Shown one piece after another: positions 27,762 to 37,461 of a stretch of DNA of 64,000 bases. A model generated the notes under the pieces. It made no database searches and had not been told where the DNA came from. It saw nothing but the letters and a program-made list of their open reading frames with translations. Each line of letters opens with the position of its first letter. The first letter of the stretch is position 1. Position numbers and translations under genes: made by a program. The stretch comes from Actinomyces wuliandei (GTDB lineage Bacteria > Actinomycetota > Actinomycetes > Actinomycetales > Actinomycetaceae). The DNA is taken from positions 2,976,001 to 3,040,000 of the forward strand of contig NZ_CP025227.1 of NCBI RefSeq assembly GCF_004010955.1, in the 5' to 3' direction.

Positions 27762-29363
27762 CTACCCGGCCTGAGGGTCCGCCTCGGCACAGGAGGGGGA
27801 GATCACCTCCCTGCGGAAGAAGTCCGGCGCCCGCCGGTACTGGAGGAGCATGACGACGACGCCGGAGACGATGAGCAGCACGGTGAGGACGAAGACCAGC
27901 CCGACGCCGAAGACCTCTGACCCTGAACCGTAGCTCGGGTCGAGGGAGTCGCGCAGCGTGAGGGCCAGCAGGGCGAACAGGACCGACCCGCCCGCCCCGG
28001 GGGCCACCAGGGTGAGGAGGAAGTCGCGCACCGAACGCAGCCACCGCCGTCGGAAGTACCACACGGCCGCCCAGGCGGTCAGGCCGTAGTAGAAGGCGAT
28101 CATGGCTCCCAGGGTCTGCACCGTGTCCCACAGCACCGTGGTTGACACCAGGCGCAGGCCCACGTAGAACACCGAGGCGCAGACTGCGGAGACGATGGTG
28201 GCGTGCCCCGGAGTCAGGAAGCGTGGCGAGACCCGCGCGAATCTCGTCGGCAGCGCCCGGTAGTGGCCCATGGACAGCATGGTCCGCGCCGGGGAGACAA
28301 AGGTGGACTGCAAGGACGCCGCCGAGGAGGTGAGCACCGCCATTGATATGAGGATCGCAAAGGGTCCCAGGACCGGCCTGGCCAGGGCGAAGAAGACGTT
28401 GTCCTGGATCTGCGGGTTGCCCAGGCCGATCCCCTCCTCGCCCAGGCCCGCGAACATCATGGAGCCGACGGTGACGAACAGGTAGACCATGACGATGGTC
28501 ACGACGGTGAGGACGGCCGCCCGCCCGGGGGTGGCGCCAGAGTCCTTGGTCTCCTCGTTGATGGTCAGGGACACGTCCCAGCCCCAGTAGATGAACAGGG
28601 ACAGGGAGACCCCCGCCACGAACGTGGTCAGCGACTCCGTCTCCAGCGGGTTGAACCAGCTGAGCCGGGGCACCGTGGGGTTGACGGCGGTCCCGTTGAG
28701 GTAGCGCACGACCGTCACCGCACCGAAGCCGAGGAACACGAGGAGCTGGAAGCCGACCAGCCAGTACTGCAGCCTCTGGGTGGTCTGGACGTCCCGGTAG
28801 GAGATCCAGGTGGCCAGGGCGATGAAGACGAGGCAGGTGACGATGTTGACGCCCACGTTGTCCGTCAGCCCGGCGACCTCAGGACGCCCCAGGACCTGGG
28901 AGAGCAGGAGGTAGAAGAAGTCGACAGCGACCGCCGCCAGGTTCGACAGCACCACGACGGTGGCCACGACAAGCCCCCAGCCGTTCATCCACCCCACCCA
29001 GGGGCCGAAGGCCCGGGTGCTCCAGGTGAAGGAGGTCCCCGAGTCCGGCATCGCCGCGTTGAGCTCGCGGTAGCCCAGTGCGACCAGGAGCATCGGGATG
29101 AAGCCGACCAGGAAGATCGCGGGCACCTGCGCCCCCACAGCAGAGACGGTGGGACCCAGCGCCCCGGTGAGGGTGTAGGGCGGGGCGATGCAGGACACTC
29201 CGATGACGATGCCACCCAGGAGGCCCACCGACCCCTCGGCCAGGCCCTTGCGTGAGAGGAACCCGGTGCCAGCCACGACGCCAGCACCACCACTGGCACG
29301 GCTAGCACCGGCAGTACCAGCGGCGCCAGGAGGAACAGGCGTGCGGCGGACGACGGCGCTCAT
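27762..29363 (-). CDS. APC family amino acid/polyamine permease
   Basis: 533 residues, about 12 membrane segments, imports an amino acid or amine. After a ~40-residue Ala/Gly-rich N-terminus comes SVGLLGGIVIGVSCIAPPYTLTGALGPTV (first helix with the unwound GVSCIAPPY substrate region) and NAAMPDSGTSFTWSTRAFGPWVGWMNGW, a standard APC motif. Later INEETKDSGATPGRAAVL is present. It begins 15 bp after the aldehyde dehydrogenase gene on the same strand. Context (aminobutyraldehyde-type dehydrogenase, two aminotransferases, PucR) suggests putrescine or GABA uptake, but the family also carries many amino acids. Confidence 0.88.
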   Translation of the reverse strand: MSAVVRRTPVPPGAAGTAGASRASGGAGVVAGTGFLSRKGLAEGSVGLLGGIVIGVSCIAPPYTLTGALGPTVSAVGAQVPAIFLVGFIPMLLVALGYRELNAAMPDSGTSFTWSTRAFGPWVGWMNGWGLVVATVVVLSNLAAVAVDFFYLLLSQVLGRPEVAGLTDNVGVNIVTCLVFIALATWISYRDVQTTQRLQYWLVGFQLLVFLGFGAVTVVRYLNGTAVNPTVPRLSWFNPLETESLTTFVAGVSLSLFIYWGWDVSLTINEETKDSGATPGRAAVLTVVTIVMVYLFVTVGSMMFAGLGEEGIGLGNPQIQDNVFFALARPVLGPFAILISMAVLTSSAASLQSTFVSPARTMLSMGHYRALPTRFARVSPRFLTPGHATIVSAVCASVFYVGLRLVSTTVLWDTVQTLGAMIAFYYGLTAWAAVWYFRRRWLRSVRDFLLTLVAPGAGGSVLFALLALTLRDSLDPSYGSGSEVFGVGLVFVLTVLLIVSGVVVMLLQYRRAPDFFRREVISPSCAEADPQAG

Positions 29364-29378
29364 GACAGCATCCCGGGC

Positions 29379-30836
29379 TCACAGGGCGCTCATGACGTGC
29401 TTGAGGCGGGTGTAGTCCTCCACGCCGTAGACGGACAGGTCCTTGCCGTACCCCGAGCGCTTGAAGCCCCCGTGGGGCATCTCGGCGACCAGGGGGATGT
29501 GGGTGTTGACCCACACGCACCCGAAGTCAAGGTCACGGCTCATCCGCAGCGCGCGCTGGTGGTTGCTGGTCCACACGGAGGAGGCCAGGGCGTAGGAGAC
29601 ACCGTTGGCCAGGGCAAGGGCCTCCTCGTCGGTGGAGAACTCCTGGACCGTGAGCACAGGGCCGAAGGTCTCCTCCTGGACAAGGGCGTCGTCCTGGCAG
29701 AGGCTGGTGATGACCGTGGGGGCGTAGTAGTAGCCGACCTGTCCCACCCGGTGTCCACCGGTAAGCAGGGTGGTGTGGGCAGGCCGCTCGTCCACACGCC
29801 GACTGACCTCAGCGAAGTGCCGGGCGTTGTTGAGGGGGCCGTAGAAGGCCTCTTCCTGAGGCACCTCCGGCCCGGTGCGCAGGGCCTCGGCGTGACGCAC
29901 CAGGGCCTGGGTCAGCTCCTCGGCGACCGTGGACTCCACCAGGACACGGGTCGCGGCCGTGCAGTCCTGGCCCGCGTTGAACATGCCGGCCGCAGCGATG
30001 CCCTGGGCGGCAGCCTCCAGGTCGGCGTCAGCGAAGACGACGGCGGGCGCCTTGCCACCCAGCTCCAGGTGCACGCGGGTCACCTGCTGCGCCGCCTGGG
30101 CGGCCAGGTCGGACCCGGCGCGCACGGAGCCGGTCAGCGCCAGGAGCCCGGGCACGGGGTGGGAGGTCATGAGGCGCCCGGTGCTGCCGTCCCCCAGGAC
30201 CACGTTGAGCACCCCGGGGGGCAGGACCTCCCCGGCGAGCCGGGCCAGGACGAGGGCGGACTCGGGCGTGTGCCTGCTGGGCTTGAGCACGACAGTGTTG
30301 CCGGCAGCCAGGGCGGGGCCGACCTTCCATACCATCATCATGAAGGGGTAGTTCCATGGCACCACCTGCCCCACCACGCCGATGGGCTCGCGGCGCAGCC
30401 AGGAGCTGAGGCCAGCCATGTACTCCCCGGCAGCCACGCCGTCGCTCAGGCGGGCGGCGCCGGCGAAGAAGCGCAGCTGGTCGGCGCCGGTGAGGACCTC
30501 CTCGGCGCGGACCATGGCGGGCAGCTGGCCGGTGTTGCGGCACTGGGCGGTGACGATCTGGTCAGCCTCGGCCTCGACGGCGTCGGCCAGGTGCAGCAGC
30601 AGCTCCTGGCGCTGCGCGGGCGTGGTGAGCCGCCAGGTGGAGAAGGCGGCCCGGGCCGCCTCGTAGGCGGCGTCGACGTCGCTCACCCCCGAGACCGGGC
30701 ACAGGGCGACGACCTCCTCGGTACGGGGGTCCACCACCTCCAGGGTGGTCTGGGCCTCGACGGGGACAAGCCGTCCGTTGATGTAGTTCTCAAGGGTTAT
30801 GGGGTTGTCAGGAGCCTTCAGGGTCGCAGTAGTCAT
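29379..30836 (-). CDS. Aldehyde dehydrogenase, probable gamma-aminobutyraldehyde dehydrogenase
   Basis: 485 residues, NAD(P)-dependent. Order: YINGRLVPVEAQTTLEVVDP; VVPWNYPFMMMVWKVGPALAAGNTVVLKPS (cofactor-binding Asn and Lys); LTGSVRAGSDLA; HLELGGKAPAVVF (general base Glu); GMFNAGQDCTAATR (catalytic Cys); QEETFGPVLTV. The C-terminal FKRSGYGKDLSVYGVEDYTRLKHVM is characteristic of gamma-aminobutyraldehyde dehydrogenases of putrescine breakdown. It would turn 4-aminobutanal into GABA, feeding the GABA aminotransferase at 32.9 kb. The start ATG (MTTATLKAPDNP) has only a weak ribosome site. Confidence 0.88.
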   Translation of the reverse strand: MTTATLKAPDNPITLENYINGRLVPVEAQTTLEVVDPRTEEVVALCPVSGVSDVDAAYEAARAAFSTWRLTTPAQRQELLLHLADAVEAEADQIVTAQCRNTGQLPAMVRAEEVLTGADQLRFFAGAARLSDGVAAGEYMAGLSSWLRREPIGVVGQVVPWNYPFMMMVWKVGPALAAGNTVVLKPSRHTPESALVLARLAGEVLPPGVLNVVLGDGSTGRLMTSHPVPGLLALTGSVRAGSDLAAQAAQQVTRVHLELGGKAPAVVFADADLEAAAQGIAAAGMFNAGQDCTAATRVLVESTVAEELTQALVRHAEALRTGPEVPQEEAFYGPLNNARHFAEVSRRVDERPAHTTLLTGGHRVGQVGYYYAPTVITSLCQDDALVQEETFGPVLTVQEFSTDEEALALANGVSYALASSVWTSNHQRALRMSRDLDFGCVWVNTHIPLVAEMPHGGFKRSGYGKDLSVYGVEDYTRLKHVMSAL

Positions 30837-31066
30837 GATGCGCTCATTCCGTTGGTTCTCACCACCGGCCTTGCGGGCATCCCTTGTGCGCCCACGAGCG
30901 TGCGGGATGCCCGCCGGGACCACGACCGCGATGACATCGGTGGCACCGCGCCGCGGGGAGCAGGCTGCTGGCAGCAGCAACCAGTCCCAAGGTCCTATGT
31001 GGTGACCCCCATGCTACACAGGCGCTGACGGGCCTCCCCCACCGCAGGTGGGACCTACTGCCTAGG

Positions 31067-31084
31067 CTAGGACTTAAGTCCTAG
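31067..31084. promoter_or_regulatory. 18-bp perfect palindrome at the end of the PucR gene
   Basis: CTAGGACTTAAGTCCTAG is a perfect palindrome overlapping the stop codon of the regulator gene, 230 bp upstream of the aldehyde dehydrogenase start. Another CCTAGG lies just beside it. It may be an operator for the catabolic operon or a small hairpin. Confidence 0.5.
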
Positions 31085-32681
31085 ACCTCGGGTCGTCGGC
31101 CCGGTCGAGGACCCTCAGGGCGACCCACAGGCTCGCCCGCTCGTCAGGGTCGTCGAGATCGACGCCGAGCACCCGCCCCAGGCGGGCGACGCGGGCGGGC
31201 ACGGAGTTGCGGTGGACCCCCAGGCGCGAGGCGACACGGCCGACCACGCCTCCCTCACGCAGGTAGGCGCCGAGCAGCTCCAGCAGCTCGGGACGCTCCA
31301 GGACCCCCCTCAGGCGCAGGCGGGCGAAGTCCTGGGCCGCAGGCCCCTCCACCAGCTCGACGACGCTGGGCGCCCCGACGTCCTCCCACGGCACCACCTC
31401 CCCGGGGTGGCAGGCGTGGGCGCACACGGAGCGGGCCTGGGCCGCCCCCGCCCGCAGGTCCTCGCGGCGCACAGGGGCGCTCACCCCCACCCGGAGGCGA
31501 CGCACCCAGGCCGCGCCCGGCCCCTCGCACAGGACCGTCATGACCTGCTCCGCCTCACCCAGGACCAGCAGCCCCTGCCCCGCCGGGTCGGCACACCACA
31601 GCAGCGGGCTCCCCACCCTCGCCGCAGGACGCTCCAGGAGGGTGCGCACCAGGGCTGCCGACAACCCCTCAGCCTCCGCCTGCGAGGCCTCCACCCGGGC
31701 TACACGCCACCGTGCCGCCCGCCCGGCGGCAGCGTGACGCACCTGGGCGGGACGGTGGGCCACTGCCAGGACGTCGATCTCAGTACGCAGCGCCTGCGCC
31801 GCAACCTCCCGCCCGGCCAGGAGGTGACCTGCCGCCGCCTCGACCAGCCTGCGCAGCCAGGCCGCCCGGGTCCGCTCGGACTCGACCCCGAGGTTGAGGA
31901 AGGACCAGGCGAGGTCCGCCGCCACGACCTGGGCGCGGGTGAGCTCGCCGCAGTGAGCCGTGACCAGGTAGTACTCCGGGTCACCGGACACGCCCACCGG
32001 TCGCACCACCAGGTGCGCGGCACCGGCCTGGACCGAGCCGGCCCCTCGCATTCCGCTGGGGCGGATCCGGCGGATGCAGGCGGCCACCTCCTCGGGGTCG
32101 GGGACGGCGTGGGCGGGGCCGTAGGGTCCCACGACCGCCCGGCCCCACGGGTCGTGCACGGCCACACTGCCGCGCAGCACCGCAGCCAGTGCCCGCAGGA
32201 GGGAGTCCTGGTTGTCCCTGGCCGCGGCACGGGTCATCTGCTGGAGGAAGACGGTGCCCTCCTCGTCCTCCTCCGCCGCGGAGGAGGACCGCCGGTCGGC
32301 GTCGTCACGCAGCATCTCACCCACAGCCCGGCTGATCGACACGAAGGACACCTCGACGGGCACCTCCAGGAGGTTGAGACCCGCCTCCTGGCAGGCCTGG
32401 TGCAGCGCGTCAGGCACAGCCTCCAGGGCGATGCCCGTCCCCAGTCCGAGCGCGGCCGCGTCGGCACGGGCGAGCCCGGCTACGTAGCGTCGCCAGGAGG
32501 CCGCGTCAGCGTCTGCCAGGGCCAGGGCGGTGGTGAGAACCAGCTCGTCGCCGTCGAGGTAGGCACCCGGCTCGACCAGCTCGGTGGCCGCGATCCAGGA
32601 GACCCGCCGCTCGGCGTCGGGCAGGTAGACCGCGACCAGCCCCAGGTTCTCGCGGTCCAGGAGCTCTCGGAGCACAGGCAC
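31074..32681 (-). CDS. PucR family transcriptional regulator
   Basis: 535 residues. N-terminal PucR ligand domain (PVLRELLDRENLGLVAVYLP to ~residue 125), a middle GAF/GGDEF-like region, and a C-terminal PucR-type helix-turn-helix: LLELLGAYLREGGVVGRVAS plus RLGVHRNSVPARVARLGRVLG. Such proteins activate purine, GABA or amine catabolic genes in response to the substrate. It lies between the two arms of the cluster: same strand as the dehydrogenase, permease and aminotransferase, divergent from GABA aminotransferase, GDH and SSADH. The GTG start gives the canonical beginning (M)PVLRELL; a longer ATG frame reaching 32792 would add residues without family similarity. Confidence 0.88.
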   Translation of the reverse strand: MPVLRELLDRENLGLVAVYLPDAERRVSWIAATELVEPGAYLDGDELVLTTALALADADAASWRRYVAGLARADAAALGLGTGIALEAVPDALHQACQEAGLNLLEVPVEVSFVSISRAVGEMLRDDADRRSSSAAEEDEEGTVFLQQMTRAAARDNQDSLLRALAAVLRGSVAVHDPWGRAVVGPYGPAHAVPDPEEVAACIRRIRPSGMRGAGSVQAGAAHLVVRPVGVSGDPEYYLVTAHCGELTRAQVVAADLAWSFLNLGVESERTRAAWLRRLVEAAAGHLLAGREVAAQALRTEIDVLAVAHRPAQVRHAAAGRAARWRVARVEASQAEAEGLSAALVRTLLERPAARVGSPLLWCADPAGQGLLVLGEAEQVMTVLCEGPGAAWVRRLRVGVSAPVRREDLRAGAAQARSVCAHACHPGEVVPWEDVGAPSVVELVEGPAAQDFARLRLRGVLERPELLELLGAYLREGGVVGRVASRLGVHRNSVPARVARLGRVLGVDLDDPDERASLWVALRVLDRADDPRSRT

Positions 32682-32899
32682 ACGACCATTGCACCACGAC
32701 TTCCGGGCGTTCCGCACGATTTTGACGAGAATCTGTGCACGATGCACGGGCCTGACGCCGAACCGCCCCGATAGCCTGAGGGTGTTGCCCACGCCACCTC
32801 GGGCTCAGCGTCGAGCCGCCGCCCACGGCCGCCTCCTGCACCGCTGCCGCCCCGCCCAGCAACCAGCCGTCCGCCCGCCCACGCTCCAGGAGGGGCCCC

Positions 32900-34228
32900 A
32901 TGTCACACCCGCCGCTTCCACAGTCACTCCACCTGGCCACCCCGCTGCCCGGTCCCCGCGCCCAGGCGCTCGACGAGCGCGCAGCCGCCTCGCTCCCCCG
33001 GGCGCTGAGCGCAGTGACACCGACCTTTGCCCACGCCACCGACCGCGGCGTCCTGGAGGACGTGGACGGCAACCGCCTCATCGACCTCGCCTCAGGCATC
33101 GCCGTGACCACTGTGGGCGGCGCGGCCCCTCGGGTCGCCCAGGCCGTCGCCGCCCAGGCCCGCGAGCTGACCCACACCTCCTTCACGGTGACCCGCTACG
33201 AGGGCTACGTGCAGGTCGCCGAGAGACTCAACGCCCTGGCCCCCGGGGAGCTCCCCCGGAAGACGGCCCTGTTCAACTCGGGCGCGGAGGCGGTGGAGAA
33301 CGCCGTGAAGCTGGCCCGTCGCCACACCGGCCGCCCGGCCGTCATCTGCCTCGACCACGCCTTCCACGGGCGGACCCTGCTCACCATGAGCCTGACCGCC
33401 AAGGTGTCCCCCTACAAGGACGGATTCGGCCCGTTTGCCCCCGAGACCTACCGCGTGCCCGGGTCCTACCCCTTCCGTGACGGCCTGGACGGTGCCACGG
33501 CGGCCGAGCGCTCGCTGGCCCAGGTGGACAGCCAGGTCGGTGCCGACAACGTCGCCGCCGTCGTCATCGAGCCGATCCAGGGAGAGGGGGGCTTCATCGT
33601 CCCGGCCCCCGGGTTCCTCCCCGCCCTCCAGCAGTGGTGCCACGACCACGGGGCCGTCCTCGTCGTCGACGAGATCCAGACCGGTATCGCCCGCACAGGC
33701 GCCTGGTTCGCCTGTGAGGACGAGGGAGTCGTGCCTGACCTGGTCACCACCGCGAAGGGCCTGGCCGGGGGCATGCCCCTGTCTGCCGTCACCGGCCGCG
33801 CCGATATCATGGACGCCGTCGGCCCAGGCTCGCTGGGCGGCACCTACTGCGGCAACCCGGTGGCCTGCGCTGCCGCCCTGGCCACCCTCGACACCATCGA
33901 GGAGGAGGACCTGTGCTCACGGGCACGTGCCCTCGGGCAGACCACACTGGCGACCCTGCGGCGCTGGCAGGCCCAGGACCCCCGTATCGGCGAGGTCCGT
34001 GGGCGCGGCGGCATGCTGGCCCTGGAGCTGGTCGACCCCGCCACCGGCCGACCCGACGCGGCGCTGACAGCCCGCACGGCGGCCACGGCCCGCCGCAACG
34101 GGCTGGTCCTGCTCACCTGCGGCACCGACTCCAACGTCATCCGGCTCCTGCCGCCGCTGACCATCCCCGACGAGCTCCTCGCCCAGGGGCTGGACATCCT
34201 CGCAGACGCCCTGGCGGGCTCACGCTGA
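32900..34228 (+). CDS. gabT: 4-aminobutyrate aminotransferase
   Basis: 442 residues, PLP-dependent class III aminotransferase. It moves the amino group of GABA to 2-oxoglutarate, giving succinate semialdehyde and glutamate. Landmarks are DVDGNRLIDLASGIAVTTVG, LFNSGAEAVENAVKLARRHTGR, DHAFHGRTLLTMSLTAK, VVIEPIQGEGGFIVP, VVDEIQTGIARTGAWF and TTAKGLAGGMPLSAVTG (Schiff-base Lys). Start ATG has GGAGG upstream. It begins the rightward arm; GDH and SSADH follow on the same strand, which completes the GABA-to-succinate route with recycling of glutamate. Confidence 0.92.
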   Translation: MSHPPLPQSLHLATPLPGPRAQALDERAAASLPRALSAVTPTFAHATDRGVLEDVDGNRLIDLASGIAVTTVGGAAPRVAQAVAAQARELTHTSFTVTRYEGYVQVAERLNALAPGELPRKTALFNSGAEAVENAVKLARRHTGRPAVICLDHAFHGRTLLTMSLTAKVSPYKDGFGPFAPETYRVPGSYPFRDGLDGATAAERSLAQVDSQVGADNVAAVVIEPIQGEGGFIVPAPGFLPALQQWCHDHGAVLVVDEIQTGIARTGAWFACEDEGVVPDLVTTAKGLAGGMPLSAVTGRADIMDAVGPGSLGGTYCGNPVACAAALATLDTIEEEDLCSRARALGQTTLATLRRWQAQDPRIGEVRGRGGMLALELVDPATGRPDAALTARTAATARRNGLVLLTCGTDSNVIRLLPPLTIPDELLAQGLDILADALAGSR

Positions 34229-34300
34229 GGAGCCTTCGCGCCTGGCCCACCAGCATCAGCCGTACCAGCCAGTACCACCCTCACCGCACCAGGAGGAGAC

Positions 34301-35578
<1,278 letters not shown>

Positions 35579-35733
35579 GCCCTACCCGGCACGGCAGAGG
35601 GCACGTCAAGCAGCGCCCACCTGGTCTGTGAGCCACTGGCACCAGCAGCCCGCAGGCACCCCCACGAGCACGGCCCACCGCACCAGCAGCCCACCGGCAG
35701 GACACCCGCCGACGTACCGACAAGGAGCCCCCC

Positions 35734-37227
35734 ATGACCTACAACCTGGCCCAGGCCAGCCCCGAGCTGGTCTCCTACCTGGAGGACCTCCGCCCCGAGG
35801 AGGGCCTCCTCCTGGACGGGAGCATGACAGGCGCCTGCGACGGCGCCCTCTTCGACGTCGTGGACCCGGCCAGCGGGGAGGTGCTCGCCCGCTGCGCCGA
35901 CGCCAGCACCCAGGAGGCGAGCCGGGCCGTCGACGCCGCAGCCGCCGCCCTGGGGCCGTGGGGGGCCACCGCTCCCCGCGAGCGCGCGGAGGTCCTGCGC
36001 CGCGCCTTCACCCTCATGGTGGAGGAGGCCGACGACCTGGCCCGGCTCATCAGCGCCGAGAACGGCAAGTCGCTGGCTGACGCGCGCGCCGAGGTCCTCT
36101 ACGCCGCCGAGTTCTTCCGCTGGTTCTCGGAGGAGGCGGTGCGCACCGAGGGCGGGTTCGGCGTCTCCCCCGCCGGGGGGACCCGCACCATCGTCACCCA
36201 CCGCCCCGTCGGGGTCGTCGCCATGATCACGCCCTGGAACTTTCCTGCCGCTATGGGCACCCGCAAGATCGCCCCGGCACTGGCTGCCGGGTGCACCGTG
36301 GTGCTGCGGCCCGCCTCCCTGACGCCGCTGACCGCCGTCGCGCTGGGGCGGCTCCTCCAGCGCGCCGGGGTGCCCGCCGGGGTCGTCAGTATCGTGCCCT
36401 CGACACGCTCCGCCGAGGTGTCGCAGGCCTGGCTGGCCGACTCCCGGGTGCGGGCGGTGTCCTTCACCGGGTCCACCGAGGTGGGGCGCACGCTCCTGGA
36501 GCAGGCGGCGCGGCGGGTGCTCGTCGCCTCCATGGAGCTGGGTGGCAACGCCCCCTTCGTCGTTGCCGCCGACGCCGACGTCGAGGCGGCTGTCGCCGGG
36601 GCCGTCCAGGCCAAGCTGCGTGGGGGCGGGCAGGCCTGCACGGCGGCCAACCGCTTCTACGTGCACGTCGACGTCGCCAAGGACTTCACCGAGGCGCTAG
36701 GTGCCGTGGTGCGCGACCTCAGGGTCGGGCCGCCGCTGGCGGACAGCACCAACCAGCTCGGCCCCATGGTCAGCGCCCACGCCCGCGACCAGGTCAACGC
36801 CCTGGTGGAGGACGCCGTGCAGGCCGGGGCACGTGTGGCAGCGAGCTCGGCGTGCCCGCAAGGGGGCGGCGGGTTCTTCCTGCCGGCGCGGGTGCTGGCC
36901 GACGTCGCTCCTGACGCACAGGTGGTACGCACCGAGATCTTCGGCCCGGTCGCGCCCGTGGTCACCTGGCGGGAGGAGGAGGACCTCCTGAGGTGGGTCA
37001 ACGACAGCGAGCACGGGCTGGCCGGGTACGTGTTCTCCCAGGACCTGGGCTGGGCGCTGCACCTGGCCGAGCGCATGGAGGTGGGCATGGTCGGAGTCAA
37101 CCGGGGCCTGGTGTCCGACCCTGCTGCTCCCTTCGGAGGGCTCAAGCAGTCCGGGCTGGGGCGTGAGGGCGCCCGCGAGGGTATCCGTGAGTTCCAGGAG
37201 ACGCAGTACTTCTCCGTCGCCTGGTAG
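35734..37227 (+). CDS. gabD: Succinate-semialdehyde dehydrogenase-like aldehyde dehydrogenase
   Basis: 497 residues. Oxidises succinate semialdehyde (or a related aldehyde) to the acid with NAD(P). Order: FDVVDPASGEVLARCADA; SAENGKSLADARAEVLYAAEFFRWFSEEAVR; ITPWNFPAAMGTRKIAPALAAGCTVVLRPAS; SFTGSTEVGRTLL; SMELGGNAPFVV (general base Glu); RGGGQACTAANRFYV (catalytic Cys); RTEIFGPVAPV; FGGLKQSGLGREGAREGIREFQETQYFSVAW, the usual GabD C-terminus. The ATG has AAGGAG upstream. Third gene of the gabT-gdh-gabD arm, followed by a tandem repeat and terminator. Confidence 0.9.
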   Translation: MTYNLAQASPELVSYLEDLRPEEGLLLDGSMTGACDGALFDVVDPASGEVLARCADASTQEASRAVDAAAAALGPWGATAPRERAEVLRRAFTLMVEEADDLARLISAENGKSLADARAEVLYAAEFFRWFSEEAVRTEGGFGVSPAGGTRTIVTHRPVGVVAMITPWNFPAAMGTRKIAPALAAGCTVVLRPASLTPLTAVALGRLLQRAGVPAGVVSIVPSTRSAEVSQAWLADSRVRAVSFTGSTEVGRTLLEQAARRVLVASMELGGNAPFVVAADADVEAAVAGAVQAKLRGGGQACTAANRFYVHVDVAKDFTEALGAVVRDLRVGPPLADSTNQLGPMVSAHARDQVNALVEDAVQAGARVAASSACPQGGGGFFLPARVLADVAPDAQVVRTEIFGPVAPVVTWREEEDLLRWVNDSEHGLAGYVFSQDLGWALHLAERMEVGMVGVNRGLVSDPAAPFGGLKQSGLGREGAREGIREFQETQYFSVAW

Positions 37228-37262
37228 CTGGGGCTGCTGGCTACGCGGCCCCGCCACCGCAG

Positions 37263-37323
37263 GCAGAGCACCAGGCGCGCAGAGCACCAGGCGCGCAGAG
37301 CACCAGGCGCGCAGAGCACCAGG
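37263..37323. repeat. 16-bp tandem repeat, four copies
   Basis: GCAGAGCACCAGGCGC at 37263, 37279 and 37295, with the fourth copy (13 bp) at 37311-37323 running directly into the terminator stem. It lies 35 bp after the gabD stop. Confidence 0.85.
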
Positions 37324-37365
37324 AACGTCATAGGACAACAAGGTGCCGTGTTGTCCTATGACGTT
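37324..37365 (+). terminator. Intrinsic terminator with AACGTCATAGGACA stem
   Basis: Left arm AACGTCATAGGACAACA (37324-37340), 8-base loop, exact complement at 37349-37365, then a short T run (TTTT overlapping the arm end). It ends the gabT-gdh-gabD transcript. The outer 14 bp are the same as in the terminator at 10211. Confidence 0.85.
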
Positions 37366-37461
37366 TTCGGTGCATGGGTGAGGACCGCGCCCTGCTCTAG
37401 GGCCCAGGCATTCATGTATACTCGCGCAACTTATCTGCCGAGCACAAGGAGGTGCATCCGC

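Noticed and set aside
29397..31028. 543-codon frame antisense to the aldehyde dehydrogenase
   Set aside because: Low-complexity Gly/Val/His-rich shadow; the opposite strand has all catalytic motifs.
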